DNA of 64,000 bases from Arenibacter echinorum (GCF_003259375.1 NZ_QLLN01000006.1:329364-393363); one strand, 5' to 3'. Counted from the first letter of the stretch, positions 8,754 to 18,349 are shown. Notes: generated from the letters alone by a model not told the origin. Numbers and translations: made by a program.

Positions 8754-10151
8754 ATGATTACCAACGACAACATCATTGCCTTAGCTACGCCCTCAGGGGC
8801 CGGTGCCATAGCTGTAATCCGTATTTCCGGTAAGGACGCCATAGCCTTGGCGAATCCTTTCTTTACATCGATCAGAGGTAAGGATTTACGGAAACAAAAG
8901 AGCCATACCATACATTTGGGGCATATTACGGAGAACGACAAGGTATTGGATGAAGTTTTGGTATCCCTTTTTAAAGGACCCCATTCCTATACAGGTGAAG
9001 ATGTTGTTGAGATATCCTGTCATGGTTCGCCCTATATTCAACAACAGATAATTCAGTTGTTTTTGCGCAATGGTTGCCGCATGGCAAATGCAGGGGAATT
9101 TACCCTACGAGCCTTTTTAAATGGTAAAATGGACTTGAGTCAGGCCGAAGCCGTGGCAGATCTTATAGCTTCCGATAACGAGGCAAGCCACCAAATAGCC
9201 ATACAGCAAATGCGTGGCGGGTTCAGTAACGAGATCAAAAAATTGAGGGACCAATTATTAAACTTTGCCTCGTTAATGGAATTGGAGCTCGACTTTGCAG
9301 AGGAGGACGTAGAGTTTGCAGATAGAACCCAGTTTAAAAAACTTTTGACCAAAATACAGCGTATTTTAAAACGTCTGATCGATTCCTTTGCTGTAGGCAA
9401 TGTAATCAAGAACGGGATTCCCATCGCCATTGTTGGCGAGCCCAATGTTGGCAAATCCACCCTGCTGAATGCCCTTTTAAATGAGGAGCGGGCCATTGTA
9501 AGTGATATTGCCGGTACCACCAGGGATACCATAGAGGACGAGATTGTCATAGGCGGCATAGGATTTCGGTTTATTGACACCGCCGGAATTAGGGACACCA
9601 AAGATGTGGTGGAAAGTATAGGGATAAAAAAGACTTTTGAGAAAATAGAACAGGCCCAGGTGGTGGTGCTATTGGTAGATGCTTGGCAAATGGCTACCCA
9701 TGCAGATAAGTTAAAGAACAGCATAAAGGAACTGGAAAAAATAAGGACTAAATACCCCCAAAAACCTTTGTTGGTAATTGCCAACAAGGTGGACAGGTTG
9801 GATAAGGAACAAATTAAGAATCTACAATCCAAAATTTCAGGACTGCACTTGCTGTCTGCCAAATCTGGACAAGGTGTTGAAACGTTGAAGTCGCGCTTAT
9901 TGGATTTTGTCAATACGGGAGCCCTGCGGAATAGTGAAACCATTGTAACCAATACGAGGCATTACAGTTCCCTTTTAAAGGCCTTGGAAGAAATAGAAAA
10001 AGTACAATTTGGTATGGAGGAGGACACTCCCAGTGACTTGCTGGCCATAGATGTTAAGGAAGCCCTTTACCATTTAGGAGAAATTACCGGGCAAGTGACC
10101 AATGATGAGCTGTTGGGGAATATATTTGCCAACTTTTGTATCGGAAAGTAA
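8754..10151 (+). CDS. mnmE: tRNA uridine-5-carboxymethylaminomethyl(34) synthesis GTPase MnmE
   Basis: A 465-residue GTPase that with MnmG modifies U34 of certain tRNAs in the cytosol. The N-terminal formyl-THF-binding domain begins with DNIIALATPSGAGAIAVIRIS. The G1 loop GEPNVGKS (near residue 225), G3 DTAG and G4 NKVD of the inserted G domain are visible. The protein ends with the diagnostic C-terminal FCIGK. Length and domain order are normal. A terminator-like hairpin follows. Confidence 0.97.
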   Translation: MITNDNIIALATPSGAGAIAVIRISGKDAIALANPFFTSIRGKDLRKQKSHTIHLGHITENDKVLDEVLVSLFKGPHSYTGEDVVEISCHGSPYIQQQIIQLFLRNGCRMANAGEFTLRAFLNGKMDLSQAEAVADLIASDNEASHQIAIQQMRGGFSNEIKKLRDQLLNFASLMELELDFAEEDVEFADRTQFKKLLTKIQRILKRLIDSFAVGNVIKNGIPIAIVGEPNVGKSTLLNALLNEERAIVSDIAGTTRDTIEDEIVIGGIGFRFIDTAGIRDTKDVVESIGIKKTFEKIEQAQVVVLLVDAWQMATHADKLKNSIKELEKIRTKYPQKPLLVIANKVDRLDKEQIKNLQSKISGLHLLSAKSGQGVETLKSRLLDFVNTGALRNSETIVTNTRHYSSLLKALEEIEKVQFGMEEDTPSDLLAIDVKEALYHLGEITGQVTNDELLGNIFANFCIGK

Positions 10152-10500
10152 CATTACAAAATATCATAAATTAAAACACAATAAAACCCAGTAAATACTG
10201 GGTTTATTAATTCCAACTTTTTCGATACTTTCCTTTTTTTAGTCATTTTTTGCAATATTTTGTACCTCTAACCATTATAATCTAATTATTTAGAACAGGG
10301 AAATTTTCGACCCTCATATGTACCTAATATTTAACACTAACCCTATTTTTATTAATGAGTTAGTTATATTATCATTTGAGTATCTATAAATTGACTTATT
10401 TTGTAACTTTATTTCGCTGCGATTTTCGAACGATTTGATTTTCAAAACATTTCACATTGGAGAGGCAGCAATTTAGAGATTTCTGGTAATAATTTTCAAT
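10152..10500. other. AT-rich spacer upstream of the metallopeptidase gene
   Basis: 349 bases. The left part holds the mnmE terminator-like hairpin. The rest is AT-rich and presumably carries the promoter of the downstream gene. No coding frame was recognised. Confidence 0.55.
10184..10205 (+). terminator. Terminator-like hairpin after mnmE
   Basis: AAACCCAGTA at 10184-10193 is complementary to TACTGGGTTT at 10196-10205. The two central bases make a very tight loop, which probably opens to a larger one. It lies about 30 bases after the mnmE stop, and the right arm ends in TTT. Confidence 0.6.
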
Positions 10501-11400
10501 ATGAAATGGAAAGGTAGGCGTCAAAGTTCAAATGTAGAAGACAAAAGAGGTGGATCTGGTTCAAGCAGAGGAATAGGTGGATTTAATCCTATGTTACTAG
10601 GGCCATTAATTAAACTTCTTTTTTCAAAAACTGGTTTAATTATAGTTGCAGTATTATTGGTATTTTCTTTTATTACCGGTAATAATCCTATAAGTTTCCT
10701 TGGTAATATATTTCTAGGGGGCAACAGTCAGCCGGCCTCTACAGAATCCTATCAAGGCACGGCAGAGGAAAATATACAGGCGGAATTCAGCGCTACTATT
10801 TTGGCCAGCACTGAAGATGTGTGGAATACTATTTTAGATAACTATCAAGAACCGACCTTAGTGCTTTTTTCAGGTTACGTTACATCTGCCTGCGGTTCTG
10901 CGTCAAGTGCTACTGGTCCTTTTTATTGCCCTGGTGATCAAAAATTATATCTGGATCTTAGTTTTTTTGAGGATATGGAACGCCAAATGAATGCTCCAGG
11001 TGACTTTGCACAAGCCTATGTCATAGCCCATGAGGTAGGTCATAATGTTCAAAAACTAATGGGTACAATGGACAAGGTAAATCGCCTGAAGGGACAATTA
11101 AGTGAGACTGAATTCAATAAGGTTTCGGTGCGATTGGAGTTACAAGCAGATTTTTTAGCAGGTGTTTGGGCAAACCGTTCCCAACGCATGACACAAATGA
11201 TGTAGGAAGGGGATCTAGAGGAGGCCCTTAATGCCGCCAATGCCATCGGCGATGATAGGTTACAGCGTCAATCAACTGGAAAGGTAGTACCTGACTCATT
11301 TACGCACGGTACATCGGAACAGCGAATTAGATGGTTTAAAAAGGGGTTTGAAACAGGGGATATTTCTCAAGGAGACACATTTAATGCCAAGTTTCTTTGA
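10501..11400 (+). pseudogene. Neutral zinc metallopeptidase (YpfJ family) with in-frame TAG
   Basis: The N-terminal part (234 codons) has a cytoplasmic basic start, one transmembrane segment (residues ~40-60) and the zinc motif HEVGH at residues 177-181, as in the YpfJ/PF04228 putative membrane metallopeptidases. A TAG at 11203-11205 then stops the frame. The same frame stays open for another 64 codons to TGA at 11398, encoding [16 protein letters not shown] and [14 protein letters not shown], which are conserved C-terminal blocks of this family. A single substitution (for example GAG or TTG to TAG) would explain the interruption. It may be a recent nonsense mutation, a sequencing error, or a readthrough site. 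Confidence 0.85.
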
Positions 11401-11456
11401 TTATAGTAGTGTAATTTATTAGGGAACTCAATAAATCTAGATTTGGAGAATAGTAT

Positions 11457-11834
11457 ATGGGTCTATTAAATAAAATATTAGGAAACGCGAGTGAGGTATC
11501 GTCAGAAAAACTTAATCAGAAGTATGCTAGATTACTTATCGATGATGAACAAATCGAACTCGGATTTACCTTGTTCAGGGATGTATTTATGTTCACTAAT
11601 AAAAGGTTAATTTTAGTGGATATTCAAGGCCTTACGGGAAGCAAAATAGAGTACAAATCTTTGCCATATAAAAACATCTCCCGCTTCTCCCTGGAAACAT
11701 CAGGAACCTTTGATTTGGACGCAGAGCTAAAGATTTGGATTTCCGGTGAGGACACACCCAGTGTAAGTAAGAAATTCAATAAAAGCATAGACGTATACGA
11801 AGTCCAAAAATATTTAGCCAAAAAGGTAATGTAA
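11457..11834 (+). CDS. PH-domain protein (bPH_1-like)
   Basis: A 125-residue protein that fits the bacterial pleckstrin-homology-like domain family PF08000: MGLLNKILGN at the start, the MFTNKRLILVDIQG central strand pair and the SLPYKNISRFSLE segment. It is presumably cytosolic or membrane-associated, with unknown ligand. It begins 56 bases after the end of the interrupted metallopeptidase and may share its transcript. No catalytic residues are expected. Confidence 0.8.
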   Translation: MGLLNKILGNASEVSSEKLNQKYARLLIDDEQIELGFTLFRDVFMFTNKRLILVDIQGLTGSKIEYKSLPYKNISRFSLETSGTFDLDAELKIWISGEDTPSVSKKFNKSIDVYEVQKYLAKKVM

Positions 11835-12157
11835 CCTTTTGCTTTACAAGTTTAAATACAATATCTGGTAAGTGGTTTATCATCGATGATTTTAATCTGC
11901 CCTTGATTAGAACTGTTTTTTCTAGAATCTTCATTAAAGTGACCTCCTCCCCCTGATAATGGCCGTGACCTGATTTTTTACTAACTTATGCAATAGTCAC
12001 ACAAGTTGGGAATGATTAAACTAAGGCACTATGTACTTTTAGGAGATATACCCACAAAGGCACAATCATTATGATTCTTTCGGACATAAAGGGAAAATGG
12101 ATTCATAATGAAAATAAGGAAGGACATTATAGATAAAATAAATGTGATACAAAACAC
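11835..12157. other. Spacer before the DUF5916 gene
   Basis: 323 bases without a supported gene. On the minus strand a 36-codon open stretch (about 11,850-11,960) encodes a Gly-rich GGGGHFNED segment. It has no start codon and follows a TAA, so it is at most a relic. Promoter elements for 12158 could not be assigned. Confidence 0.4.
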
Positions 12158-14413
12158 ATGAATTTCCAGAATCACTTTACGAAAATTATGATAAATGCCA
12201 TTTATCAGATACCCATATACCTTATACCTGTTCTAGGATTTGGTCAGGACATGGATAATGAAAATGATGTAAAGGAAATAAATGGGTATTCACTTAATGG
12301 CATAGAGCTTCGTATGGACGGGATTGTGGATGAAGAATTTTGGACTACTATTCCGGGCAATGGCAATTTCTTAATGCAAGAACCAAAAGAAGGGGCTGAA
12401 CCAACAGAGCAAACTGAAGTACGAATTGCCTTCGATAGCCAAAATATCTATATCGCAGTGGTTTGTTATGATAGTAGTCCGTCAGATATAAAGACTTTTC
12501 AAAAGAAAAGGGACGCACCCCTAGAGACAGATGATCGTTTTAGATGGATTTTTGATACATTTATGGACAAGCGAAGTGCCTATTTTTTCGAAATAAATCC
12601 CTTGGGATTACGGGGGGATGGTCTCATTTCTTCTGGCCAGGGTCAAACGTTGAACAAAGATTGGGATGGTATTTGGAATGCATGGACCTATATAGGCGAT
12701 TTTGGTTGGTCTGCCGAAATCAAAATCCCCTTTCGCAGCATAAACTTTGATCCTAAAAGCGATATTTGGGGAATTAATTTTCAAAGGACCATACGCCGTA
12801 AAAACGAAGAACAATTATGGACAGGCCATCGCCGAAATCAGGGATTGTTACGACCGCAGAATGCCGGTATTCTTACGGGGCTTGTTGGACATTCGCAGGG
12901 ATTAGGCTTAGAAATTGTCCCTTATGGCATTACCCAGTACAGCAAAGAATATAATGAGGGGAAGGACGGGTACAGCAGTACTTCTTCTGCCGACCTTGGA
13001 TTTGATATTAATTACAATATTACATCCCAGTTGAAAGCTTCTATTACCTACAATACTGATTTTGCCCAGACCGAGGTGGACAATCGACAAATAAATCTTA
13101 CTCGTTTTCCTTTGCGTTTCCCAGAGAAAAGAGATTTTTTCCTAGAGGGGTCCTCAATTTTGCAATTTGCACCTTCAAGTAATGTAGACCCTTATTTTAG
13201 TCGCAGAATCGGACTGGTGAAAGGGTTACCTATCCCTATTAAGTATGGAGGTCGTCTTATAGGAAATATAGGTAAGAGCAACATTGCACTATTACACGTA
13301 CGTACAGGAAGAGAAGGAGAGCTGAATCCAGAAAATTTTTCAGTGGCCAGATATACAAGAAATTTCTGGAAGGAGAGTTCTATCGGCCTAATATACACCC
13401 ATAGAAGCACTGAAGACGATATTTTATTTGGTAACCCAATTCAAGATAGAAAAACATGGGGTACCGATCTAAACTTAAGTACTTCAGAATTTCTAGGAGA
13501 TAATACACTACAGTTCTCAGCTTTTTTTGTTGCGCACAACCCCGCTTCACCCTTTGATAATTCTACCTCCATATCCGATAGATCAGTCCGCGGGTTTCGT
13601 TTTAATTTTCCCAACCAACCCTGGTCTGCTTGGGTTTCGTACAGGGAATTTGGAGATGAGTATGATCCAGCGATCGGGTTTAACCAACGTAACGGTTTTA
13701 AAAGGTTGCAACCGGCAATTAACTATGCTCCTCTATTTGAAAAGAGCTCCTTTATAAGAGAAATAGAATGGGGCATTTACTATGAATATCTCACTTCATT
13801 GGAAAATAAACTTCTTACCGAAAATCTCCGGTTTAACTTGGGAACCATCCGTTTTGAATCTGGTGATAATTTAGGTGTTGAAGTCTCTAGGAACTTTGAA
13901 TTTCTTAATGAAGAATTTGATATACTTGGGGACAGTACAGTTATTGTAGCTCCAGGGGAATATGTGAATTGGGGTTACGAAATACAAGCATCTTCTGCCT
14001 CCTTTCGTAAGGTATCTGGATCAATTGGTTATGAAGCTGGAGGATTTTGGACCGGAAATATTACAAGTCTGGTTATGGGTCTAACCATTCGCCCAGCACT
14101 TGGTATTAATCTAAGCAGTGGGTACACGCATACCCAAGTAAGTGCTGAAAACAGTGGATTTAGTACCAATTTATTCCAGATAGATCTTGGCCTTGATTTT
14201 ACTCCCGATATTTCACTTTCGTCTAACATCCAATTTGATGATATAAGCGATGTTCTGGGGACCAACACCCGTTTTAGATGGATAATTACCCCTGGTACCG
14301 ACATTTTTTTTGTGTATAACCACAATTGGCTAAACGACCCAATATTGAACAGAAGACTTTTTACAACACAACAGGGAGCAGCGATGAAGGCAGTTTACAC
14401 CTATCGTTTTTAG
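12158..14413 (+). CDS. DUF5916 outer-membrane protein with CBM9-like N-terminal domain
   Basis: A 751-residue exported protein. An N-terminal signal segment (hydrophobic around IYQIPIYLIPVLGFG) is followed by a domain resembling carbohydrate-binding family 9 (DGIVDEEFWTTIP, then VRIAFDSQNIYIAVVC). The rest is the DUF5916 region, rich in alternating beta-strand patterns and ending in aromatic YTYRF, which suggests an outer-membrane beta barrel. Such proteins are common in Bacteroidota; their substrate is unknown. An alternative start is the internal ATG at 12188. No same-strand partner is adjacent. Confidence 0.85.
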   Translation: MNFQNHFTKIMINAIYQIPIYLIPVLGFGQDMDNENDVKEINGYSLNGIELRMDGIVDEEFWTTIPGNGNFLMQEPKEGAEPTEQTEVRIAFDSQNIYIAVVCYDSSPSDIKTFQKKRDAPLETDDRFRWIFDTFMDKRSAYFFEINPLGLRGDGLISSGQGQTLNKDWDGIWNAWTYIGDFGWSAEIKIPFRSINFDPKSDIWGINFQRTIRRKNEEQLWTGHRRNQGLLRPQNAGILTGLVGHSQGLGLEIVPYGITQYSKEYNEGKDGYSSTSSADLGFDINYNITSQLKASITYNTDFAQTEVDNRQINLTRFPLRFPEKRDFFLEGSSILQFAPSSNVDPYFSRRIGLVKGLPIPIKYGGRLIGNIGKSNIALLHVRTGREGELNPENFSVARYTRNFWKESSIGLIYTHRSTEDDILFGNPIQDRKTWGTDLNLSTSEFLGDNTLQFSAFFVAHNPASPFDNSTSISDRSVRGFRFNFPNQPWSAWVSYREFGDEYDPAIGFNQRNGFKRLQPAINYAPLFEKSSFIREIEWGIYYEYLTSLENKLLTENLRFNLGTIRFESGDNLGVEVSRNFEFLNEEFDILGDSTVIVAPGEYVNWGYEIQASSASFRKVSGSIGYEAGGFWTGNITSLVMGLTIRPALGINLSSGYTHTQVSAENSGFSTNLFQIDLGLDFTPDISLSSNIQFDDISDVLGTNTRFRWIITPGTDIFFVYNHNWLNDPILNRRLFTTQQGAAMKAVYTYRF

Positions 14414-14496
14414 GTAGGTAATAGTCATAAAGACCGCGGGGAATCAAATAACCAAGACTTTCTTATTCTCAGGTAAAAACTTGGAAAAAATACAAA

Positions 14497-14631
14497 ATGC
14501 TATTGTTATTATTTTTGGTTCTGAAACTAATGGTGGGGTTTAAAGACAATCCAATCGCAATTGCATTTTTATTACCAATTGCCAATTTCCTTATACTTTC
14601 GGCATTTCTTTTTATCTCGATTTACACCTAA
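14497..14631 (+). CDS. Possible 44-residue membrane peptide or gene relic
   Basis: ATG at 14497 opens a 44-codon frame with two strongly hydrophobic segments separated by a short polar loop (GFKDNP). The frame is also open upstream of the ATG to a TAA at 14449, giving VKTWKKYK before the Met. It could be a small membrane protein or the tail of a decayed membrane gene. No family was recognised and no ribosome binding site is evident. Confidence 0.25.
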   Translation: MLLLLFLVLKLMVGFKDNPIAIAFLLPIANFLILSAFLFISIYT

Positions 14632-14909
14632 ATGGAGTTTAATGATCTGTATACAATTTTCCATTGGTCATTCTTTGGCTATCCTAGGGTTAATATTATA
14701 ATTTAGACATGGTTAGCCTGTGGTTGACCTATGGTTAAAAATGGTGGGTGTGAGTGCTTATTTTACCATGTACATGCAACCAAAACCTATTAAATAATTG
14801 ATTATAAACATATTATAATTTGTTTAATTATGCTTCTAATGCGGTAACAATGTGGTTCGACTTTGGTTGACATTTCAAAGTTATACTCCAAATTTCGAGA
14901 ACAAAAAAA

Positions 14910-14931
14910 GAACAATGGTTTCCCATTGTTC
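14910..14931 (-). terminator. Intrinsic terminator of the 14,993-31,000 minus-strand cluster
   Basis: GAACAATGG at 14910-14918 pairs with CCATTGTTC at 14923-14931 (perfect 9 bp, loop TTTC). Read on the minus strand the stem is followed by seven T residues. A near-identical element ends the sulfatase cluster at 33,813. Confidence 0.85.
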
Positions 14932-14992
14932 CCTTTTCAACTAAACTCAACTCAACTTAAATTATTGTATTTCTTTCAATGTAATGTCTAAC

Positions 14993-16087
14993 TCAATAAA
15001 CCTCTGAATGCTTAGGTTCTTTTTTGTGCCAATAGGATGCCAATATGGATCCCGTTATGTTCATCAGTGGCCCGAATACCGCTGGGGCCAGTCCCATGGT
15101 CGCTATCTTACCCAAAGAATTGGCTATCCCTGAGGCAAGGCCCCCATTTTGCATCCCAACTTCCAGTGCAATCGTACGTGAATCCTGCTCATTCAACTTC
15201 AATAGTCGAGCATACCAATACCCTAGCATGTACCCAAATAAGTTGTGGATAAGCACCAATAACATTAAGATTCCCCCTATATCCAAAAGACTGTCCCTTC
15301 CCGCTGCCGTTATTACAACAATAATCAATCCAATACCCAGCATGGAAATTACAGGTAGTGCCTTGTCCATCCATTTAGCCTTATCTCCCCGCAAACGGTT
15401 AAACAACAGACCAACACCAAGGGGTAAAATAATCATCTTTACAATACTCCACATCATATCCAGCACATCTATTTCTATAAATTCGCCAGCCAAGAACTTC
15501 ATAAGAAGTGGTGTTATAAAGGGAGCCAGTAAAGTAGACACAGAGGTAATTGTAATGGATAGTGCCAAATTGGCCTTCGCCAAATATGCCATTACATTGG
15601 ATGCCACCCCACTAGGGGAACAGCCGATCAGAACGATCCCTGCCGCGATTTCCGGTGGAAAATTGCTATATTTTGCCAGGACAAAACCCATGATGGGCAT
15701 AATACCCAACTGTGCCGTGACCCCGACCATTACCCCTTTGGGCGACTTGATAACTTCTGCAAAATCGCCAAGTTTCATTGAGGTTCCCATACCGAACATA
15801 ATGAGTTGGATCAAGGGTATGATCAGTGCGGTAAGCTTAAAATCGCCTATCTGCAAAAAGTATTGGGGGTAATATAGCGCCAGGGCTACTCCGGCAAATA
15901 TGGAGGCTGTAAATACATAACTGTTCAGGGACTTATATCCACTGAAGCCAAAGGCCAGAAGTGCAAAAAAGGCCATTATCAATAGCCCGGCATGTTCAAT
16001 ATTATAGGTAAAGATCATGCCCAAAATTGCCAACAGAAATATGGCGGCCATGCCAAGACAAATGGAATAAATATTCAATTTTTTCAA
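14993..16087 (-). CDS. Bile acid:sodium symporter (BASS) family transporter
   Basis: A 364-residue inner-membrane protein with about ten hydrophobic segments. It has the two conserved BASS crossover regions: GCSPSGVASNVMAYLAKAN and EVGMQNGGLASGIA. Family members import bile acids, pyruvate and other organic or keto acids with sodium. It is the last gene of the PLP enzyme/amidohydrolase cluster and precedes a strong terminator. In that context it may import the carboxylic acid product of the periplasmic pathway; this is inference. Basic residues and KKEPKH at the C-terminus are consistent with a cytosolic tail. Confidence 0.88.
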   Translation of the reverse strand: MKKLNIYSICLGMAAIFLLAILGMIFTYNIEHAGLLIMAFFALLAFGFSGYKSLNSYVFTASIFAGVALALYYPQYFLQIGDFKLTALIIPLIQLIMFGMGTSMKLGDFAEVIKSPKGVMVGVTAQLGIMPIMGFVLAKYSNFPPEIAAGIVLIGCSPSGVASNVMAYLAKANLALSITITSVSTLLAPFITPLLMKFLAGEFIEIDVLDMMWSIVKMIILPLGVGLLFNRLRGDKAKWMDKALPVISMLGIGLIIVVITAAGRDSLLDIGGILMLLVLIHNLFGYMLGYWYARLLKLNEQDSRTIALEVGMQNGGLASGIANSLGKIATMGLAPAVFGPLMNITGSILASYWHKKEPKHSEVY

Positions 16088-16114
16088 AATAGTTTGGTTT
16101 AGGTTATTGTGGTT

Positions 16115-16663
16115 CTAGCTGGGCAATTTATAAGCCTGTCTGGCCAAAAGCCGAAGTTTGCCGTCCTTCCCTTTTTGATAGACCTGCATATTGCCGATAC
16201 GAACATCCACAGGTTCCCCGGCATTGGTGCCTTTGGCCAAAAAAATATGTCTAACAATTGCTGTATTCCCAGAAATATGGATGGTCTGGTCAGCAGCTTC
16301 CAAAGACAAAAAATCGAACGGGCCGTTCACTAAATCATCTATAAACGCGTCTTTGTTCTGAATAAGTCCGCTCGAATGACCATAGGTAAGTTCCTCAGAG
16401 CACAACGTTTCCATGAGTTCCGCGGTCGGATTTACCATGACTTTATTAAAAGCTGTCACAGCCTTTTGAACTTCATCAATAGTGGGCAGATCTTGCCCTT
16501 CCATGGTAGTACTAGTAGAAGTTTCAGACTTCGTGTGATCTGTATTTTGCTTACACCCCATCAATATGAACAGGGCGAAAAAAACAATGATCCAGCTGCT
16601 TTTTATTTTGTGATCTTCTTTTTGATCCTTGACTTTCATTAATTCCTGTAGTCCGATTACCAT
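16115..16663 (-). CDS. NTF2-like (DUF4440/SnoaL-type) lipoprotein
   Basis: A 182-residue predicted lipoprotein. A hydrophobic stretch (SSWIIVFFALFILMG) ends in a lipobox Cys (LMGC). The mature part begins with a Ser/Thr-rich linker, then a cone-shaped NTF2-like fold pattern (VQKAVTAFNKVMV, LTYGHSSG, HISGNTAIVRHIF, and the QVYQKGKDGKLRLLARQ strand). The ATG at 16663 overlaps the stop of the RraA-like gene (TGGTAA), which suggests translational coupling; an internal ATG at 16639 would give a more ordinary signal peptide. NTF2-like proteins may be enzymes or binders; here the role is unknown. Confidence 0.78.
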   Translation of the reverse strand: MVIGLQELMKVKDQKEDHKIKSSWIIVFFALFILMGCKQNTDHTKSETSTSTTMEGQDLPTIDEVQKAVTAFNKVMVNPTAELMETLCSEELTYGHSSGLIQNKDAFIDDLVNGPFDFLSLEAADQTIHISGNTAIVRHIFLAKGTNAGEPVDVRIGNMQVYQKGKDGKLRLLARQAYKLPS

Positions 16664-17583
16664 GTCCTTTTACTTAAAATCTTATTCAAAGTCTCCTTGG
16701 ACATTTTTACCAATTCCGGATGTTTGTCCAGCCATTCAAAAAATTCCGCTTTTAGCTTTTCGTTCCAATCACTATCTATCTCTCCTGTAGAATATTTTTT
16801 GGTCTTTACCATCTCAAAACCAAACTGGTCCTTAAGAGCTACAAACTCCGCAGTGCCTACTACCTGTTCGGCCAAATGCGCAGGAATAAAAAGTACACCT
16901 TCCCTTTTGGCAAGGACAAGATCTCCGGGCAATACCATTACCTGGCCTATCCGTATTGGGGTGTTGAGTCCCATAAGTACTTCTTCCTCCAAAAAGGATG
17001 GGTGAAAATCCCTTACAAAGGCATTGAATCCTTCTATCTGGCTTATACTCTCCAGATCCCTTGCACTGCCATTAAAAACCACTCCGTTGCCGGACTTGCT
17101 GTAAATGGAAGTTGCGAGGGTAGCTCCCATAAGGGTGCCCGTATCGATCTTGCCAAAACTATCCGCAACATAAACGTCGCCTTTAGTGAGTACCTCAATG
17201 GGCCATGAATTGGTATTTCCCTTCCTACCCTGCGAATTTATTCCCCTTTCCTTAACGCTCTTCTCCACATCGGGGCGGCTCGGCATGAACAATGCCGTAA
17301 GTGCCCTACCCACAACAGGAACCTCATCGTGTACCATTTTCCAATTGCCCTCGAACTGATTTTTATATCCTTCGTTTTCCAGGACGGTCCATGCATCATC
17401 GATACCAATTTTTTTTGCCCGTTCCAAAAGATCGTCCGGAATTTTTGGACGCCCATCGTTAAACCGTTCCCCTTTCCATTCGGAGGTCAAAAAAATAAGT
17501 TCCTCCTTGGGAATGGTCTGTCCCAATACATTAAAAGTGAGTAAAAATGAGAAAAGGAATAGTACAATTATATTGAACTTCAT
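16657..17583 (-). CDS. Exported RraA/HMG-aldolase-fold protein
   Basis: A 308-residue protein with a Sec signal peptide (MKFNIIVLFLFSFLLTFNVLG, cleavage before QTIPK). The body shows the RraA/dimethylmenaquinone methyltransferase-like fold: VYVADSFGKIDTGTLMGATLAT, then VVFNGSARDLESI with the conserved Arg-Asp, and VLPGDLVLAKREGVLFIP. Cytosolic relatives are RraA (RNase E inhibitor) and HMG/CHA aldolases, in which the G-x-x-RD motif binds substrate and metal. A periplasmic copy cannot regulate RNase E, so an aldolase or lyase role in the cluster is more plausible. It is coupled to the downstream lipoprotein gene. Confidence 0.85.
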   Translation of the reverse strand: MKFNIIVLFLFSFLLTFNVLGQTIPKEELIFLTSEWKGERFNDGRPKIPDDLLERAKKIGIDDAWTVLENEGYKNQFEGNWKMVHDEVPVVGRALTALFMPSRPDVEKSVKERGINSQGRKGNTNSWPIEVLTKGDVYVADSFGKIDTGTLMGATLATSIYSKSGNGVVFNGSARDLESISQIEGFNAFVRDFHPSFLEEEVLMGLNTPIRIGQVMVLPGDLVLAKREGVLFIPAHLAEQVVGTAEFVALKDQFGFEMVKTKKYSTGEIDSDWNEKLKAEFFEWLDKHPELVKMSKETLNKILSKRTW

Positions 17584-17618
17584 TGTGCAAAAAGGTTTAT
17601 AAGATGTTGATCGGTTTA

Positions 17619-18095
17619 CTAGTCCAACGCGGCTATACAGTCCATTTCCACTAAGGAATTCCCGGGAACGCCACCATAAGTAGCAACAGTAGTCCTTACC
17701 GGAGGGTTTGGTCCAAAACGACCCCTAAACACTTCGTTCATTCCCTTGTAATCCGCCAAATCGGCCAAATATACATTTACCTTGAGTACCTTTTCCATGG
17801 AAGAACCATGTTTTTTTAGCTCCTTTTCCAGCTCTTGCAGTACAATTTCGGTATGTGCCTTGATCTCATAAGGTTCCACATGCGCGCCCTTCCCTGCAAT
17901 ATAAAGAGTATTCCCGTGTTTTACGCCTCCTGAAAATAATGGAATATCCTGATCCATGACGATGTCACCTACGACTTCTTTTTTTGGTTTTGAACCTCCG
18001 TCCATTGCCTTGGCTGCGGCACCCAGGCCAAACATGGCCGCCAATCCCATTCCTAATTTTTTAAAAGATGCCCTTCTAGTTGTTTTGTTTTCCAT
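17619..18095 (-). CDS. RidA family protein with Tat-like signal
   Basis: A 158-residue protein. Residues 1-31 look like a twin-arginine leader (TRRASFKKLG followed by a short hydrophobic stretch and an Ala-rich end). The rest is the RidA/YjgF/UK114 trimeric fold: PLFSGGVKHGNTLYIAGKGA, an internal helix with LQELEKELKKHGS, and a C-terminal VEMDCIAALD. The RidA catalytic Arg is in PPVRTTVATYGG. Classical RidA hydrolyses enamine/imine intermediates released by PLP enzymes; here an exported copy sits two genes after a SelA-like PLP enzyme. Some RidA subfamilies have other roles. Confidence 0.88.
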   Translation of the reverse strand: MENKTTRRASFKKLGMGLAAMFGLGAAAKAMDGGSKPKKEVVGDIVMDQDIPLFSGGVKHGNTLYIAGKGAHVEPYEIKAHTEIVLQELEKELKKHGSSMEKVLKVNVYLADLADYKGMNEVFRGRFGPNPPVRTTVATYGGVPGNSLVEMDCIAALD

Positions 18096-18349
18096 GGTTA
18101 TAAAATTTAAGATTTAATACAAAAAAGTTTTAATTATAATAAGCTGTAAAAATTTAATCTGAGGTCATAAAATATATAAAGTCGCTTCATAGGTTATTTA
18201 GGGTGTATGAATTATAAAATTTTATTTCAGCAAATGGTGCTCCATTACTACGTTCATAACTTTCTATCCTGTTTATAGCCTTATTTATGATGCATTATTT
18301 TGCAATTATCCCTTACTATAAATCATACTTTTTCGGGATTTCATGCTAC

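Larger units (their letters stand above)
14414..14992. other. 579-base convergent intergenic region
   Basis: It lies between convergent ends (DUF5916 on plus, BASS transporter on minus). It contains a possible 44-residue membrane ORF, imperfect repeats of a TGGTTGACnT-like unit around 14,709-14,738 and 14,853-14,871, and the terminator at 14,910. Nothing else was recognised. Confidence 0.5.

Noticed and set aside
9140..9952. 270-codon minus-strand frame inside mnmE
   Set aside because: It is antisense to a clearly coding mnmE (motifs in frame along its whole length), and its Ser/Thr-rich product looks like a mirror reading.
15045..15872. 275-codon plus-strand frame antisense to the BASS transporter
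   Set aside because: The transporter on the other strand shows conserved motifs throughout, so this is a shadow frame.
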